A stretch of 64,000 nucleotides of DNA from Blastococcus sp. HT6-4 (GCF_039679125.1 NZ_CP155551.1:3472001-3536000); one strand, 5' to 3'. Shown: positions 8,884 to 18,992, counted from the stretch's first letter. Notes: generated from the sequence alone by a model not told the origin. Numbers and translations are program-made.

Positions 8884-9420
8884 TCAGACCTCCACGTAGC
8901 CGCCGCTGCGCCAGTAGACGCCCGCCCGGCGGGTGAGCAGCCCCTCGTCGACCAGGTAGCGCCGCAGCGCCGCGACGTCGGGGTGCCAGACGGCGAGCAG
9001 CGCGTTCACCTCCCGCTCGGGGTAGCGGACCCCGGGTTCGAAGACCCGCACCACGTGGTCGAGCACGACCAGCCGCTTGGTGCGCTGGGCGGGGATCGAC
9101 ACCAGCCGGCCGTCGCGGACGAAGGTGGTGAGCACGCCGTTCTCGACCGGGTCGTCCGAGAGGGGCTCCGGGGCCGGTGCGGCCTCGGCGGCGGCGCGGG
9201 CGGCCGCGCCGAACCGCTCGGTGTGCAGCGCGAGGGAGTGCCCGTCCCGGTCCACCAGCCCCGCGCGGGCCAGCCGGCGGGCGGCCAGCGCGACCTCCTT
9301 CAGCGACAGACCGGACGCCGCGGCGACGTCCTCGATCGTCGTGGCACCGAGCGCCAGGGCCGCGACCACCTTGAGGCGCACCGGCTCGGCGAGCAGCCCT
9401 GCGATGGTCGCCGCGTCCAC
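8884..9420 (-). CDS. DUF2087-domain winged-helix regulator
   Basis: This 178-residue protein has an N-terminal helix-turn-helix of the ArsR kind (about 1-60: LLAEPVRLKVVAALALGATT, then a second helix pair LSLKEVALAARRLARAGLV). Its C-terminal DUF2087 domain (about 105-178) contains RTKRLVVLDHV, the PEREVNALL segment and RRYLVDEGLLTR. Such proteins are presumed transcription regulators with an unknown signal. The GTG at 9420 has a -10-like TACCGT (9433-9428) 7 nt upstream and no ribosome binding site, so it is probably leaderless. No cognate target was identified in the window. Confidence 0.78.
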   Translation of the reverse strand: MDAATIAGLLAEPVRLKVVAALALGATTIEDVAAASGLSLKEVALAARRLARAGLVDRDGHSLALHTERFGAAARAAAEAAPAPEPLSDDPVENGVLTTFVRDGRLVSIPAQRTKRLVVLDHVVRVFEPGVRYPEREVNALLAVWHPDVAALRRYLVDEGLLTRRAGVYWRSGGYVEV

Positions 9421-9473
9421 GTCCCCGACGGTATCCGTGCATCGCCGGCGGGGTGCCGGGTAGGGAGCCGGGC

Positions 9474-9656
9474 ATGGTGAGCCCCATCGACATCCAGAAG
9501 GCCCTGTCCGGCATCGACTACCCCGCGGGCAAGGACGACATCGTCAAGCACGCCGAGCAGCACGGGGGCGACAAGGAGGTCCTGGACGCCCTCCGGAACA
9601 TCGAGGACCGCGAGTACGAGGGCCCCAGCGGCGTCAGTTCCGCGGTCTTCGACTGA
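9474..9656 (+). CDS. DUF2795 domain protein
   Basis: This is a 60-residue protein of the DUF2795 family, common in actinobacteria and of unknown function. The core IDIQKALSGIDYPAGKDDIVKHAE is followed by the DKEVLDALRNIEDREYEGP segment, which resembles the usual ending of the domain. The ATG at 9474 has GGGAG 7 nt upstream. An in-frame ATG at 9453 lacks a ribosome binding site. It is divergent from the DUF2087 gene and 22 nt before hisN, which has its own promoter-like element. Confidence 0.8.
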   Translation: MVSPIDIQKALSGIDYPAGKDDIVKHAEQHGGDKEVLDALRNIEDREYEGPSGVSSAVFD

Positions 9657-9678
9657 CTCCCCGCTAGGTTCGGTGCCC

Positions 9679-10485
9679 ATGACGTCGGGTCGGGGCTACT
9701 CAGAGGACATGCGGCTGGCACACGTGCTGGCCGATCAGGCCGACTCGATCAGCATGGAGCGGTTCAAGGCGCAGGACCTGACGGTCGACACCAAGCCCGA
9801 CCTGACCCCGGTGACCGACGCCGACCGCGCGGTCGAGGAGATGCTGCGCATCACGCTGAGCCGGGCCCGGACCCGGGACGCCGTGCTGGGCGAGGAGTTC
9901 GGCACGACCGGCCACGGTTCACGCCGCTGGGTGCTCGACCCGATCGACGGGACCAAGAACTTCGTCCGCGGCGTCCCGGTCTGGGCCACGCTGATCGCCC
10001 TCTTCGACGGCGACGAGCCGGTCGTCGGGCTGGTGTCGGCGCCGGCGCTGAACCGGCGGTGGTGGGCAGCCAAGGACGTCGGCGCCTGGACCGGCCGCCG
10101 GCTGGAGTCGGCCTCCCGGTGCCGCGTGTCGGAGGTCGGCGACCTGGGTGACGCCAGCCTGAGCTACTCCAGCCTCTCCGGCTGGGAGGAGCGCGGCGGG
10201 CTGGACGGCTTCCTCGACCTCACCCGGTCGGTCTGGCGCACCCGCGCCTACGGCGACTTCTGGAGCTACGTGCTCCTCGCCGAGGGGGCCGTGGACATCG
10301 CCTGCGAGCCGGAGGTCTCGATCTGGGACCTCGCGGCCCTGGACGTGATCGTCCGCGAGGCCGGCGGCCGGTTCACCGACGTGACCGGCGCCCCGGGGCC
10401 GGCCGGCGGGAGCGCCCTGGCCACGAACGGCAAGCTGCACGACGCCGCCCTGCAGCGGCTCCGGCCTCGACCCACCTCCGTCTGA
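9679..10485 (+). CDS. hisN: Histidinol-phosphatase, inositol monophosphatase family
   Basis: HisN dephosphorylates histidinol phosphate in histidine synthesis; actinobacteria use this IMPase-type enzyme. The metal and catalytic motifs are present: GEEFG (around 77), DPIDGTKNF (around 94), and the C-terminal WDLAALDVIVREAGG (around 218). Length is 268 residues. A frame start GTG exists at 9673, but TAGGTT (9665-9670) lies 8 nt before ATG 9679, so I read it as leaderless with that ATG. It converges with the xylulokinase gene. A general inositol monophosphatase cannot be excluded, but the motif context resembles actinobacterial HisN. Confidence 0.88.
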   Translation: MTSGRGYSEDMRLAHVLADQADSISMERFKAQDLTVDTKPDLTPVTDADRAVEEMLRITLSRARTRDAVLGEEFGTTGHGSRRWVLDPIDGTKNFVRGVPVWATLIALFDGDEPVVGLVSAPALNRRWWAAKDVGAWTGRRLESASRCRVSEVGDLGDASLSYSSLSGWEERGGLDGFLDLTRSVWRTRAYGDFWSYVLLAEGAVDIACEPEVSIWDLAALDVIVREAGGRFTDVTGAPGPAGGSALATNGKLHDAALQRLRPRPTSV

Positions 10486-10498
10486 CCGCGGGGCCGGA

Positions 10499-11839
10499 TC
10501 AGGGGCGGGGCTCGACCAGCGGCCCCCAGGCGTGCCGGACCGCGACGTCGGCCCCGCTCCCCCGCGCGGCCAGCAGGGCCGCGCCGACCGCCGAGGCGGA
10601 CCGCAGCGCCAGGAACCGGACCGGACGCCCCAGCTCGTCGGCGAGCAGCTGCTGGACGACGCCGGCGCGACCCCCACCGCCGGTGAGCACCACCGGCGCG
10701 CCGTCGCCGGGGACCTCGAGCAGCGCCGTCGCCGCACCGACGGCCCGCACGACCCCCTCCACCGCCGCCCGGGCCAGGTGCGCGCGGGTCGTGCCCGGGT
10801 GCAGCCCGTCCCACCCGCCGCGGTCCTCCGGACCGGCGACCCCACCCCGTTCCCCGGTGAGGAACGGCCGGAAGACCGCTCCGCCGGCGTCGGGCACCGA
10901 CGCGGCCGCCCCGAAGAGCCCGTCCCAGGACAGGCCGAGGACGCCGCACACCCACGCCCAGGCCGAGCCGCCGTTGCGCAGCGCCGCCATCGCGTACCAG
11001 CCGCCGTCGACGTCCGCGTAGCCGTGCACCGGGGGGTCGTCGGCGGGGCGCGGCGACCAGCCGGGGCGCAGGACCTGCGCCCCGGTGCCGAGGTTCACCT
11101 GCAGGCCGGTCGCCGTCCCCGCGGCCAGCAGCGCCAGCGGGGTGTCCGCACCGCCGACCACCACGGGCACGTCCCCGAACGGCAGCCGCGCGACGCCGGC
11201 CACCTGGTCCGCCGGGCGCACCTCCGGCAGCAGGCGGGGCGGCACGCCGGCCGCCGCGGCCGCCGCCGGAGACCAGCCGTCGGCGACGACGTCCCACAGC
11301 AGCGTCGCCGAGGCGTCGCTGCGGTCGGTCACCAGCGGGCCGCCGGGCACCAGCTCGGCGCGGAACGCGTCCTTCGGCAGCAGCACCGCCGCCGCCCGCT
11401 CGACGGCCGCCGGTTCGTGGGCGGTCAGCCAGGCCAGCAGCGGGCCGGTCATCCCCGGCACCAGCGGGTTGGCCAGCGCGGCGCGGTCGGCGGGGGCGAG
11501 GCCGCGCCAGCGCGCCAGCTCCGCCGTCGCCCGCGCATCCGGCCACAGCAGCGCCGGGTGCAGCGCGCGCCCGCCGCCGTCGACCAGGACGGCGCCGTGC
11601 ATCTGCCCCGACAGCCCCAGGGCCCGCACCGGGGCGCCGGCCAGCGCGGGGGCCAGCTCGCTGCACGCGGCGTCGAAGGCCTCGCGCCACCTGCGCACGT
11701 CGATCTGCGCCCGGCCGGGCGCCGGCCGGTCGTGCTCGTAGCCGGCCTCGGCCCCGGCGACCACGCGGCCCGCCCCGTCCAGCGCGACGAGCTTGAGCCC
11801 GCTGGTGCCCAGGTCCGCGCCGAGGAACACCTCCCCCAC
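10499..11839 (-). CDS. xylB: Xylulokinase-type FGGY carbohydrate kinase
   Basis: This FGGY sugar kinase (446 residues) most likely phosphorylates D-xylulose. It opens with the ATP-binding GADLGTSGLKLVALD, has the xylulokinase-type substrate loop GLSGQMHGAVLVD (around 75) and LLWPDARA, and in the C-terminal half shows NLGTGAQ (around 255) and VVLTGGGGRAG (around 385). I chose GTG 11839, just after the aldo/keto reductase stop, so translation is probably coupled; GTG 11830 is also possible. No xylose isomerase or transporter is adjacent, so the natural substrate is uncertain. Confidence 0.83.
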   Translation of the reverse strand: MGEVFLGADLGTSGLKLVALDGAGRVVAGAEAGYEHDRPAPGRAQIDVRRWREAFDAACSELAPALAGAPVRALGLSGQMHGAVLVDGGGRALHPALLWPDARATAELARWRGLAPADRAALANPLVPGMTGPLLAWLTAHEPAAVERAAAVLLPKDAFRAELVPGGPLVTDRSDASATLLWDVVADGWSPAAAAAAGVPPRLLPEVRPADQVAGVARLPFGDVPVVVGGADTPLALLAAGTATGLQVNLGTGAQVLRPGWSPRPADDPPVHGYADVDGGWYAMAALRNGGSAWAWVCGVLGLSWDGLFGAAASVPDAGGAVFRPFLTGERGGVAGPEDRGGWDGLHPGTTRAHLARAAVEGVVRAVGAATALLEVPGDGAPVVLTGGGGRAGVVQQLLADELGRPVRFLALRSASAVGAALLAARGSGADVAVRHAWGPLVEPRP

Positions 11840-11847
11840 GTCCGGGC

Positions 11848-12864
11848 TCAGCGCTCCGGGCTGTCGCCGTAGGTGTAGGAGCTGTCGGCGTACCGGCCGC
11901 CGACCGCGGCGCCCGGCGGGGCGATGACGTCGAGACGCGCGAGGTCGTCGGTGGAGAGCTCGACCGCGGCGGCGCCGACGTTCTCCTCCAGGTAGCTGCG
12001 CCGCTTCGTGCCGGGGATGGGGACGACGTCGTCGCCCTGGGCCATGACCCAGGCCAGCGCCAGCTGCCCGGGGGTCACCTCCTTCTCCGCCGCGATCCGG
12101 CGGACGGCGTCGACCAGCCGCAGGTTGGTCTCGAACGCCGCACCGGTGAACCGGGGGTGCGTGCGGCGCCAGTCGTCCTCGGCGAAGTCGTCGGGGCTGG
12201 TGATCGCGCCGGTGAGGAACCCGCGGCCCAGCGGGCTGAACGGCACGATGCCGATCCCGTGCTCGCGGGCGACGCCGACGACCTCTCCCTCGAGGTCGCG
12301 GGTCCACAGCGACCACTCGCTCTGCAGGGCGGCGATCGGGTGCACCGCGGCGGCGCGCCGGATCGACGCCGCGCTGGCCTCCGAGAGTCCGAGGTGGCGC
12401 ACCTTGCCCTCCCGGACGAGGTCGGCCATCGCGCCGACGGTGTCCTCGATCGGCACCCGCGGGTCGACCCGGTGCTGGTAGTACAGGTCGATGGTGTCGA
12501 CGCCGAGCCGGCGCAGGCTCGCCTCGGCGCAGGCCCGCACGTTCGCCGGCCGCCCGTCGATGTCCATGCCGCCGCGGTCGTTGTGCGACAGGGAGAACTT
12601 CGTCGCCAGCTGCACCTCGTCGCGGCGTCCGGCGATCGCCTCGCCGACGAGCTCCTCGTTGTGGCCGCTGCCGTAGACGTCGGAGGTGTCGAGGAAGGTG
12701 ACGCCGAGGTCGAGGGCCCGGTGCACGGTGGCGATCGACTCGGCACGGTCGGCCGTCCCGTACATCTGGCTCATCCCCATGCAGCCCAGGCCGAGGGACG
12801 AGACGACCAGGCCGTCGCGGCCGAGCGTGCGGGTACCGACGGGAGGCAGCGGCGAGGCAGACAT
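11848..12864 (-). CDS. Aldo/keto reductase
   Basis: This 338-residue NADPH-dependent aldo/keto reductase has the TIM-barrel tetrad: D around 60 and Y65 in [16 protein letters not shown] around 90 in [10 protein letters not shown], and H in YYQHRVDP (around 131). The C-terminal cofactor segment [18 protein letters not shown] is intact. The start ATG at 12864 has GAGG 9 nt upstream and is preferred over ATG 12873. It is the first gene of an operon with the sugar kinase, which suggests a role in carbonyl or sugar metabolism, but the substrate is not predictable. Confidence 0.88.
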   Translation of the reverse strand: MSASPLPPVGTRTLGRDGLVVSSLGLGCMGMSQMYGTADRAESIATVHRALDLGVTFLDTSDVYGSGHNEELVGEAIAGRRDEVQLATKFSLSHNDRGGMDIDGRPANVRACAEASLRRLGVDTIDLYYQHRVDPRVPIEDTVGAMADLVREGKVRHLGLSEASAASIRRAAAVHPIAALQSEWSLWTRDLEGEVVGVAREHGIGIVPFSPLGRGFLTGAITSPDDFAEDDWRRTHPRFTGAAFETNLRLVDAVRRIAAEKEVTPGQLALAWVMAQGDDVVPIPGTKRRSYLEENVGAAAVELSTDDLARLDVIAPPGAAVGGRYADSSYTYGDSPER

Positions 12865-12922
12865 GCCCCGCATCCTCGTCCGCCCACCCGCCGGCCCGCT
12901 ACCAGCCGCCTGGCAGCTCCGC

Positions 12923-13711
12923 TCAGGCGGCGTCCCGGGCCCAGGCCCCGGACGGCGACGGCGACAGCCGGCCGCGCACCGGGCCCGCAGAGCCGGCTCC
13001 CACGCGTGCGCGCCCCGGCCGGCGACGGCCGACGCGGTCGGCGAGCGAGCTGACGGCGGGCAGCGCGAGGAGCACCAGCGCCCCGGCGATCCAGCCGGCC
13101 AGGACGTCGCTGATCCAGTGGGTGCCGAGGTAGACGGTGGTCGCGCCGACGCCGAGCGCGACGAGTGCGACCAGGACCGGGGCGGCCCGGCGGTACCGGG
13201 CGCCCAGGTAGGCGACCATCCCCCACATGGCGACCGCGTTGGCGGCGTGGCCGGAGGGGAAGACCATGCCGTCGGTGAAGACCTCGGCGGCCCCGGGCAG
13301 CACGGCGCCCTCCCCCAGCTGCAGCGGCCCGAGCCGCCCGAAGGCCGTCTTCGCCGCCCCCACGGTGGCGTTCAGCAGCAGCGTCGTGGCCGCCACCACC
13401 AGCAGCGGCCTCGGATCCCGGTCCCGTGCGAACCGCACGGCCAGCCAGCCGCCGATGACCAGGAGGCACACCAGCCGCTGCCCGAGCAGGACCCAGGAGG
13501 ACAGCAGCGGCTCCAGCTGCGGCCAGCGGGCGGCCGGCTCCCAGCGGAGGGCCGCGAGGTCCAGCGCCACCAGCGGTGACCCGGTGAGGACGGCAACGGC
13601 GAGCGCGACGTAGCCCGCCACGAGCACCACGGCGAGCACGGCCCGTCGGCGGTGCCCGCGTCGCCGCGCGGGCGCCCTCGCCGGACCGCCTCCCGAGTCC
13701 GGCGTGCCCAC
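12923..13711 (-). CDS. PAP2-family membrane phosphatase
   Basis: This is a 262-residue integral membrane phosphatase with five or six hydrophobic segments. The three PAP2 catalytic motifs are visible: KTAFGRLGP (around 120), PSGHAANA (around 152) and [11 protein letters not shown] (around 200), the last two providing the catalytic histidines. Family members hydrolyse lipid phosphates such as phosphatidic acid or undecaprenyl pyrophosphate; which one is not clear. The GTG at 13711 has TAGCCT 6 nt upstream and no Shine-Dalgarno, so it is probably leaderless. It is transcribed alone. Confidence 0.88.
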   Translation of the reverse strand: MGTPDSGGGPARAPARRRGHRRRAVLAVVLVAGYVALAVAVLTGSPLVALDLAALRWEPAARWPQLEPLLSSWVLLGQRLVCLLVIGGWLAVRFARDRDPRPLLVVAATTLLLNATVGAAKTAFGRLGPLQLGEGAVLPGAAEVFTDGMVFPSGHAANAVAMWGMVAYLGARYRRAAPVLVALVALGVGATTVYLGTHWISDVLAGWIAGALVLLALPAVSSLADRVGRRRPGRARVGAGSAGPVRGRLSPSPSGAWARDAA

Positions 13712-13854
13712 GCTCCGAGGCTAGGTCGAGGACGCCGGCCGCGCTTCGGGCGAGGACCCATGGGGACGCAGCTCGCACCGCCGGTGCAGCGACGCGCGGA
13801 CGGGCGTCGGTCACCGTGCCCGGACCGTCACCGATCGTCGCCGCGTGCCGCGGA

Positions 13855-13879
13855 GTTTCCGGGTGCGGGCCACGGGTAG
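13855..13879 (+). promoter_or_regulatory. SigB/SigF-type promoter upstream of the SRPBCC-ADH pair
   Basis: GTTT (13855-13858) and GGGTAG (13874-13879) are separated by 15 nt, matching the actinobacterial general-stress class GTTT-N14/16-GGGTAT. The start of the SRPBCC gene is about 100 nt downstream. Confidence 0.55.
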
Positions 13880-13976
13880 GCGGCCGTGTGCAGCCGTCTC
13901 GGCACGCCCATCGTCGCGTCGCACCCACCCGTCGGCGCGCTCCCTCCGCCGACGGACCGACAGCCAGGAGGACCTC

Positions 13977-14918
13977 ATGAGCTCCCGCTCCGCCAGCCCC
14001 GGCCTGCGCCGCACCGCGCGCGTCCTGGGCCTGGCCAGCACCGGCCTCGGCGTCGCCATGCTCCGGAACCCGGTGGGCGTCGCCCGCGCGTCCGGCGTCG
14101 ACGACTCGCCCACCGCGCTGTCGGTGATCCCGGTGGTCGGCGCGCGCGAACTGCTGCACGCCCTCCCGCTGCTCGCCGGCCGCCCGGGCTGGGCCTGGAC
14201 CCGGATCGCCGGGGACGCGATGGACCTCACCGCCATGGGCGTCGCGCTCGCGCACCGGTCCGGCGACCGCCGGCGGCGGCTGCGCGCCGCGACCGTCGCG
14301 GTCGGGGGGCTGGCCGCGCTCGACCTGCTCACCGCCGCCCGGTCGCGCCGCCGGGGACCGGCCCGGGACCTCCTGCCCGGATCGGCGCCGTGGAAGGGCG
14401 CGATCGACGTCTCCGCCGCGACCACGGTGAACAAGACGCCGGAGCAGGTCTACCGCTACTGGCGCGACTTCTCGCGCCTGCCGGACTTCATGGCGCACGT
14501 GCGGGAGGTGCGCACGCTCGACGACGGGCAGCGCTCGCACTGGGTCGCCGAGGCGCCGGGGCGGCGCACCGTCGAGTGGGACGCCGAGCTCGTCGAGGAC
14601 CGCCCCGGTGAGCTGATCCGCTGGCGCTCGCTGCCCGGCGCCGGCATCGAGAACGCCGGCTCGGTCGAGTTCCGCCCCGCCCCCGGCCGGCAGGGCACCG
14701 AGGTGCGCGTCCGGCTGGCCTACGCGCAGCCCGGCGGCCGGCTGGGCAAGGTCGTCGCCGGGCTGTTCGGCGAGTCGCCGGAGCAGCAGGTGCGCGACGA
14801 CCTCACCCGCTCCAAGCAGGTTCTCGAGACCGGGCAGGTGGTCCGCTCCGAGGGCAGCCCCGAGGGCCCCCTGGCGGCCCGGCTCACCCACCAGCGGCCC
14901 GCGACAGCTCGTTCCTGA
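13977..14918 (+). CDS. SRPBCC-domain (polyketide cyclase/START-like) membrane-associated protein
   Basis: This is a 313-residue protein. Its N-terminal part (about 10-115) has several hydrophobic segments, and the C-terminal part (about 135-285) is an SRPBCC ligand-binding domain beginning [28 protein letters not shown]. Proteins of this build are common stress-induced genes in actinobacteria, often next to the same kind of alcohol dehydrogenase. ATG 13977 follows a perfect AGGAGG; the frame extends upstream to 13845 but through the promoter. The ADH gene begins 29 nt downstream, so they form an operon. The ligand is unknown. Confidence 0.8.
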   Translation: MSSRSASPGLRRTARVLGLASTGLGVAMLRNPVGVARASGVDDSPTALSVIPVVGARELLHALPLLAGRPGWAWTRIAGDAMDLTAMGVALAHRSGDRRRRLRAATVAVGGLAALDLLTAARSRRRGPARDLLPGSAPWKGAIDVSAATTVNKTPEQVYRYWRDFSRLPDFMAHVREVRTLDDGQRSHWVAEAPGRRTVEWDAELVEDRPGELIRWRSLPGAGIENAGSVEFRPAPGRQGTEVRVRLAYAQPGGRLGKVVAGLFGESPEQQVRDDLTRSKQVLETGQVVRSEGSPEGPLAARLTHQRPATARS

Positions 14919-14947
14919 CCCGATCCGCCTCCGGAAGGACTCCCACC

Positions 14948-16120
14948 GTGCGCGCCACCCAGTGGATGGGCAAGAACCACGTCGAGGTCAACGAGGTCCC
15001 CGACCCGCGGATCCTCAACGACCGCGACGCCATCGTGAAGGTCACCTCGACCGCCATCTGCGGCTCCGACCTGCACCTGTTCGACGGGTTCATCCCGACG
15101 ATGAAGAAGGGCGACATCCTCGGCCACGAGTTCATGGGCGAGGTGGTCGAGCTCGGCAGGGGCGTCGGCAACCTGAAGGTCGGCGACCGGGTCGTCGTGC
15201 CGTTCCCGATCGCGTGCGGCGCGTGCACCGCCTGCGAGCGCGGCCTCTACTCGGTCTGCGAGAACTCCAACCCGAACGCCCGGATGGCCGAGAAGCTGTG
15301 GGGCCACTCGCCCTGCGGCATCTACGGCTACTCGCACCTGGTCGGTGGCTACCCCGGTGGGCAGGCCGAGTACGCCCGCGTGCCGTTCGCCGATGTCGGC
15401 CCGCTGAGGGTCGAGGACGACCTGACCGACGAGCAGGTGCTGTTCCTCACCGACATCTTCCCGACCGGGTACATGGGTGCGGAGATGTGCGACATCAAGG
15501 GCGGCGACGTCATCGCCGTCTGGGGAGCCGGCCCGGTCGGTCTGTTCGCCGTCGCGAGCGCCAGGATGCTGGGCGCGGAGCGGATCGTCGCCATCGACCG
15601 GTTCGACTACCGGCTGGACAAGGCGCGCGAGGCCGGCGCCACCGACGTCCTCAACTACGAGGAGGTCGACGTCCTGGACGCGCTGAAGGAGATCACCGCC
15701 GGCCGCGGCCCCGACGGGTGCATCGACGCCGCGGGTCTGGAGGCCACCCACCCCACCACCGCCGTCGACGCCTACGACCGGGCCAAGACCGCGGTCATGG
15801 CCGAGACCGAGCGGCCGCACGCGCTGCGGGAGGCGATCATGGCCTGCCGCAACGGGGGCACGGTCTCGATCATCGGCGTCTACGGCGGGCTCATGGACAA
15901 GTTCCCGGTCGGCTCGCTGATGAACCGGTCGCTGACCGTCCGGACCGGCCAGGCGCACGTGCACCGCTACCTGCGCCCGCTGTACGAGAAGATCCGCGAC
16001 GGCGAGATCGACCCGACGTTCCTCATCTCGCACACCCTGCCGCTCGACCAGGCACCGCAGGGGTACCGGATGTTCCGGGACAAGGAGGACGACTGCACGA
16101 AGGTCGTCCTGAAGCCCTGA
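14948..16120 (+). CDS. Zinc-dependent alcohol dehydrogenase, formaldehyde-dehydrogenase-like
   Basis: This 390-residue medium-chain dehydrogenase has the catalytic zinc ligands C38 (AICGSDLH) and GHE around 59, a structural zinc lobe with [15 protein letters not shown] (around 92-106), and a Rossmann motif VWGAGPVGL (around 190). The long insert with [20 protein letters not shown] is typical of the glutathione-independent formaldehyde-dehydrogenase-like group. The start GTG 14948 follows GGAAGGA. It sits downstream of the SRPBCC gene in a probable stress operon. The physiological substrate cannot be told from sequence. Confidence 0.85.
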   Translation: MRATQWMGKNHVEVNEVPDPRILNDRDAIVKVTSTAICGSDLHLFDGFIPTMKKGDILGHEFMGEVVELGRGVGNLKVGDRVVVPFPIACGACTACERGLYSVCENSNPNARMAEKLWGHSPCGIYGYSHLVGGYPGGQAEYARVPFADVGPLRVEDDLTDEQVLFLTDIFPTGYMGAEMCDIKGGDVIAVWGAGPVGLFAVASARMLGAERIVAIDRFDYRLDKAREAGATDVLNYEEVDVLDALKEITAGRGPDGCIDAAGLEATHPTTAVDAYDRAKTAVMAETERPHALREAIMACRNGGTVSIIGVYGGLMDKFPVGSLMNRSLTVRTGQAHVHRYLRPLYEKIRDGEIDPTFLISHTLPLDQAPQGYRMFRDKEDDCTKVVLKP

Positions 16121-16155
16121 CCTGCCGCCGAGCCCCGGCCGAGGGAGGACCCCCC

Positions 16156-17538
16156 GTGCAGTACGCCGAGTCCGTCGTGGACCTGGTCGGCGACACCCCG
16201 CTGGTGAAGCTGTCGTCGGTGACCCGCGACCTGGGTCCCGACGCGCCGCTCGTGCTGGCCAAGGTCGAGTACCTCAACCCGGGCGGCTCGGTGAAGGACC
16301 GGATCGCCGTCCGCATGGTCGACGCGGCGGAGGCCGACGGCCTGCTGGAGCCCGGCGGCACGATCGTGGAGCCGACCAGCGGCAACACCGGCATCGGCCT
16401 GGCCCTGGTCGCCCAGCAGCGCGGCTACCGCTGCATCTTCGTCTGCCCCGACAAGGTCGGCCAGGAGAAGATCAACGTGCTCAAGGCCTACGGGGCCGAG
16501 GTGGTGGTCTGCCCGACCGCCGTCGACCCCGCCGACCCGCGGTCGTACTACTCGGTGTCCGACCGGCTCAGCCGGGAGACGCCGGGCGCCTGGAAGCCCG
16601 ACCAGTACTCGAATCCCAACAACCCGCGCTCGCACTACGAGACGACCGGGCCCGAGATCTGGGCGCAGACCGAGGGCCGGATCACCCACTTCGTCACCGG
16701 TGCCGGCACGGGCGGGACGATCAGCGGCGTCGGCCGCTACCTCAAGGAGGCCTCCGGCGGCCGGGTCCAGGTCATCGGCGCCGACCCCGAGGGCTCGGTG
16801 TACTCCGGCGGCACCGGCCGCCCCTACCTCGTCGAGGGCGTCGGCGAGGACTTCTGGCCCGCCACCTACGACCGGGACGTCGCCGACGAGATCGTCGCCG
16901 TCTCCGACGGCGACTCCTTCGCCATGACCCGCCGGCTGGCCCGCGAGGAGGGGCTGCTGGTCGGGGGCTCCTGCGGCATGGCGGTGGTGGCCGCGCTGCG
17001 CGTGGCCGAGCGGCTGACGAAGGACGACGTCCTCGTGGTGCTGCTGCCCGACGGCGGCCGCGGCTACCTGAACAAGATCTTCAACGACGCGTGGATGGCC
17101 GACTACGGCTTCCTCGAGGCCACCGGCGGCGAGACCGTCGGCGAGCTGCTGCACACCAAGTCCGGTGCGACGCCGACCCTGGTGCACACCCACCCGAACG
17201 AGACCGTCCGCGACGCCATCGACATCCTGCGCGAGTACGGGGTCAGCCAGCTGCCCGTCGTCCGGGCCGAGCCGCCGGTGACCGCCGGCGAGGTCGTCGG
17301 CTCCATCGACGAGAAGACGCTGCTCGACGCGCTCTTCGCCGGCCGGGCCTCGCTCGCCGACCGGGTGGAGAAGCACATGAGCCCGCCGCTGCCGATCGTC
17401 GGCTCGGGCGAGGCGGTCAGCGCCGCGGTCGCGCAGCTCGGGTCGGCCGACGCGCTGCTGGTGCACGTCGACGGCAAGCCGGCCGGCGTCGTCACCCGGC
17501 AGGACGTGCTGGGGCACCTCGCGGGGGTGACCCGGTGA
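16156..17538 (+). CDS. cbs: Cystathionine beta-synthase
   Basis: This PLP enzyme condenses serine with homocysteine to cystathionine (reverse transsulfuration). The lysine motif NPGGSVKDRIA (around 44-54, K51), the PLP phosphate loop TSGNTGIG (around 76) and GAGTGGTISG (around 185) are present, and the C-terminal 130 residues form a CBS-domain pair (from about 325). Length 460 matches actinobacterial CBS. The GTG start has GAGGGAGGA upstream. The metB stop-start overlap downstream is GTGA, so both genes are coupled. Together they allow homocysteine-cysteine interconversion, relevant to mycothiol supply. Confidence 0.93.
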   Translation: MQYAESVVDLVGDTPLVKLSSVTRDLGPDAPLVLAKVEYLNPGGSVKDRIAVRMVDAAEADGLLEPGGTIVEPTSGNTGIGLALVAQQRGYRCIFVCPDKVGQEKINVLKAYGAEVVVCPTAVDPADPRSYYSVSDRLSRETPGAWKPDQYSNPNNPRSHYETTGPEIWAQTEGRITHFVTGAGTGGTISGVGRYLKEASGGRVQVIGADPEGSVYSGGTGRPYLVEGVGEDFWPATYDRDVADEIVAVSDGDSFAMTRRLAREEGLLVGGSCGMAVVAALRVAERLTKDDVLVVLLPDGGRGYLNKIFNDAWMADYGFLEATGGETVGELLHTKSGATPTLVHTHPNETVRDAIDILREYGVSQLPVVRAEPPVTAGEVVGSIDEKTLLDALFAGRASLADRVEKHMSPPLPIVGSGEAVSAAVAQLGSADALLVHVDGKPAGVVTRQDVLGHLAGVTR

Positions 17539-18671
17539 GCGGCTTCGACACCCGGGCCATCCACGCCGGGCAGGAGCCCGACCCGGCCACCGGCGCGGTG
17601 ATCCCCCCGCTGCACCTGACCACCACCTACAAGCAGGACGGCGTCGGCGGGCTGCGCGGCGGCTACGAGTACAGCCGCAGCGGCAACCCGACCCGCGACG
17701 CGCTGCACGAGGCGCTGGCCGCGCTGGAGGAGGGCACGACGGCGCTGGCGTTCGCCTCCGGGCTCGCCGCGGAGGACACCCTCCTGCGCACCGCCTGCCG
17801 GTCCGGCGACCACGTCGTCCTCGGCGGTGACGCCTACGGCGGCACGTTCCGGCTGATCTCCCGCGTGCTGTCGGAGTGGGGCCTGGAGCACACCCCGGTC
17901 GACCTCGACGACGCCGACGCCCTGCGCGCCGCGATCCGCCCCACGACGCGGGTCGTCTGGTGCGAGACGCCCAGCAACCCCCTGCTGAACATCACCGACA
18001 TCGAGCGCACGGCGGCGGTCGCGCACGAGGCCGGCGCGCTGCTCGTCGTCGACAACACCTTCGCCTCGCCCTACCTGCAGCGGCCGCTCACCCTGGGCGC
18101 GGACGTCGTCGTGCACTCGACCACGAAGTACCTGGGTGGGCACTCCGACGTGGTGGGGGGCGCACTCGTCACGCGGGATGCCGCCCTCGGCGAGCAGCTG
18201 GCGTACAACCACAACGCGATGGGCGCGGTCGCGAGCCCGTTCGACTCCTGGCTGGTGCTGCGCAGCCTCAAGACGCTCGGCGTCCGGATGGACCGGCACT
18301 GCGCCAACGCGGCGCGGATCGCGGAGTTCCTGGTCGGCCGGTCCGAGGTCGCCTCGGTGCTCTACCCGGGGTTGCCCGACCACCCGGGGCACGACATCGC
18401 GGCACGGCAGATGTCCGGCTTCGGCGGGATGCTCTCGTTCCGGCTGCGCGGCGGCGAGGAGGCGGCGCTCGAGGTCTGCGAGCGGACGCAGCTGTTCACG
18501 CTGGCCGAGTCGCTCGGCGGCGTCGAGTCGCTGATCGAGCACCCGGGCCGGATGACCCACGCCAGCGCCGCCGGCTCGCCGCTGGAGGTGCCGGCGGACC
18601 TGGTGCGGCTCTCGGTCGGCATCGAGGACGCCGACGACCTGCTGGCCGACCTCGAGCAGGCGCTGGGCTGA
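17535..18671 (+). CDS. metB: Cystathionine gamma-synthase / gamma-lyase
   Basis: This is a Cys/Met-metabolism PLP enzyme of 378 residues. It has YEYSRSGNPTRDALHEAL (around 45), the PLP-lysine motif HSTTKYLGGHSDVVGG (around 197, K about 202) and the C-terminal SLGGVESLIEHPGRMTHAS. In the context of cbs it could run as gamma-synthase or gamma-lyase; the family is often bifunctional in actinobacteria and sequence alone does not settle this. Its GTG overlaps the cbs stop (GTGA), so expression is coupled. Confidence 0.9.
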   Translation: MSGFDTRAIHAGQEPDPATGAVIPPLHLTTTYKQDGVGGLRGGYEYSRSGNPTRDALHEALAALEEGTTALAFASGLAAEDTLLRTACRSGDHVVLGGDAYGGTFRLISRVLSEWGLEHTPVDLDDADALRAAIRPTTRVVWCETPSNPLLNITDIERTAAVAHEAGALLVVDNTFASPYLQRPLTLGADVVVHSTTKYLGGHSDVVGGALVTRDAALGEQLAYNHNAMGAVASPFDSWLVLRSLKTLGVRMDRHCANAARIAEFLVGRSEVASVLYPGLPDHPGHDIAARQMSGFGGMLSFRLRGGEEAALEVCERTQLFTLAESLGGVESLIEHPGRMTHASAAGSPLEVPADLVRLSVGIEDADDLLADLEQALG

Positions 18672-18674
18672 GCC

Positions 18675-18992
18675 TCAGGCCGCCGTCGGGGTCGGCCCGA
18701 CGATGAACAGCGGGCGGAAGTGCTCGACCACCGGGAACGGTTCGTAGAAGGAGTGCAGCAGGCGCCGCCACTCCTGGTACCCCGGTGACCCGCGGAATCC
18801 CTCGGTGTGGTCCTCCACGCTGTTCCACTCGACGAGCAGGAGGAAGACGTTCTCCCGCTCCACGCACCGGGACAGCAGCAGCCGCCGGAAGCCCGGCGAC
18901 GCGGAGATGATCGGGGCAGCGGACCGGAACGCCGCCTCGAACTCGGCCTCGCGGCCAGGTGTCACGGACAGCTCTGCATGCTCGAGGATCAC
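18675..18992 (-). CDS. Antibiotic biosynthesis monooxygenase (ABM) family protein
   Basis: This 105-residue ferredoxin-like-fold protein belongs to the ABM/heme-degrading-like group: VILEHAELSVTPGREAEFEAAF, LLLSRCVERENVFLLLVEW and the C-terminal FYEPFPVVEHFRP. The role is unknown. I choose GTG 18992 rather than GTG 19001 because TACGGT (19005-19000) lies exactly 7 nt upstream, the leaderless arrangement, and homologues begin with a similar ILEHA. The promoter and first codons are nearly repeated 870 bp away in front of map. It converges with metB with a 3-nt gap. Confidence 0.8.
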   Translation of the reverse strand: MILEHAELSVTPGREAEFEAAFRSAAPIISASPGFRRLLLSRCVERENVFLLLVEWNSVEDHTEGFRGSPGYQEWRRLLHSFYEPFPVVEHFRPLFIVGPTPTAA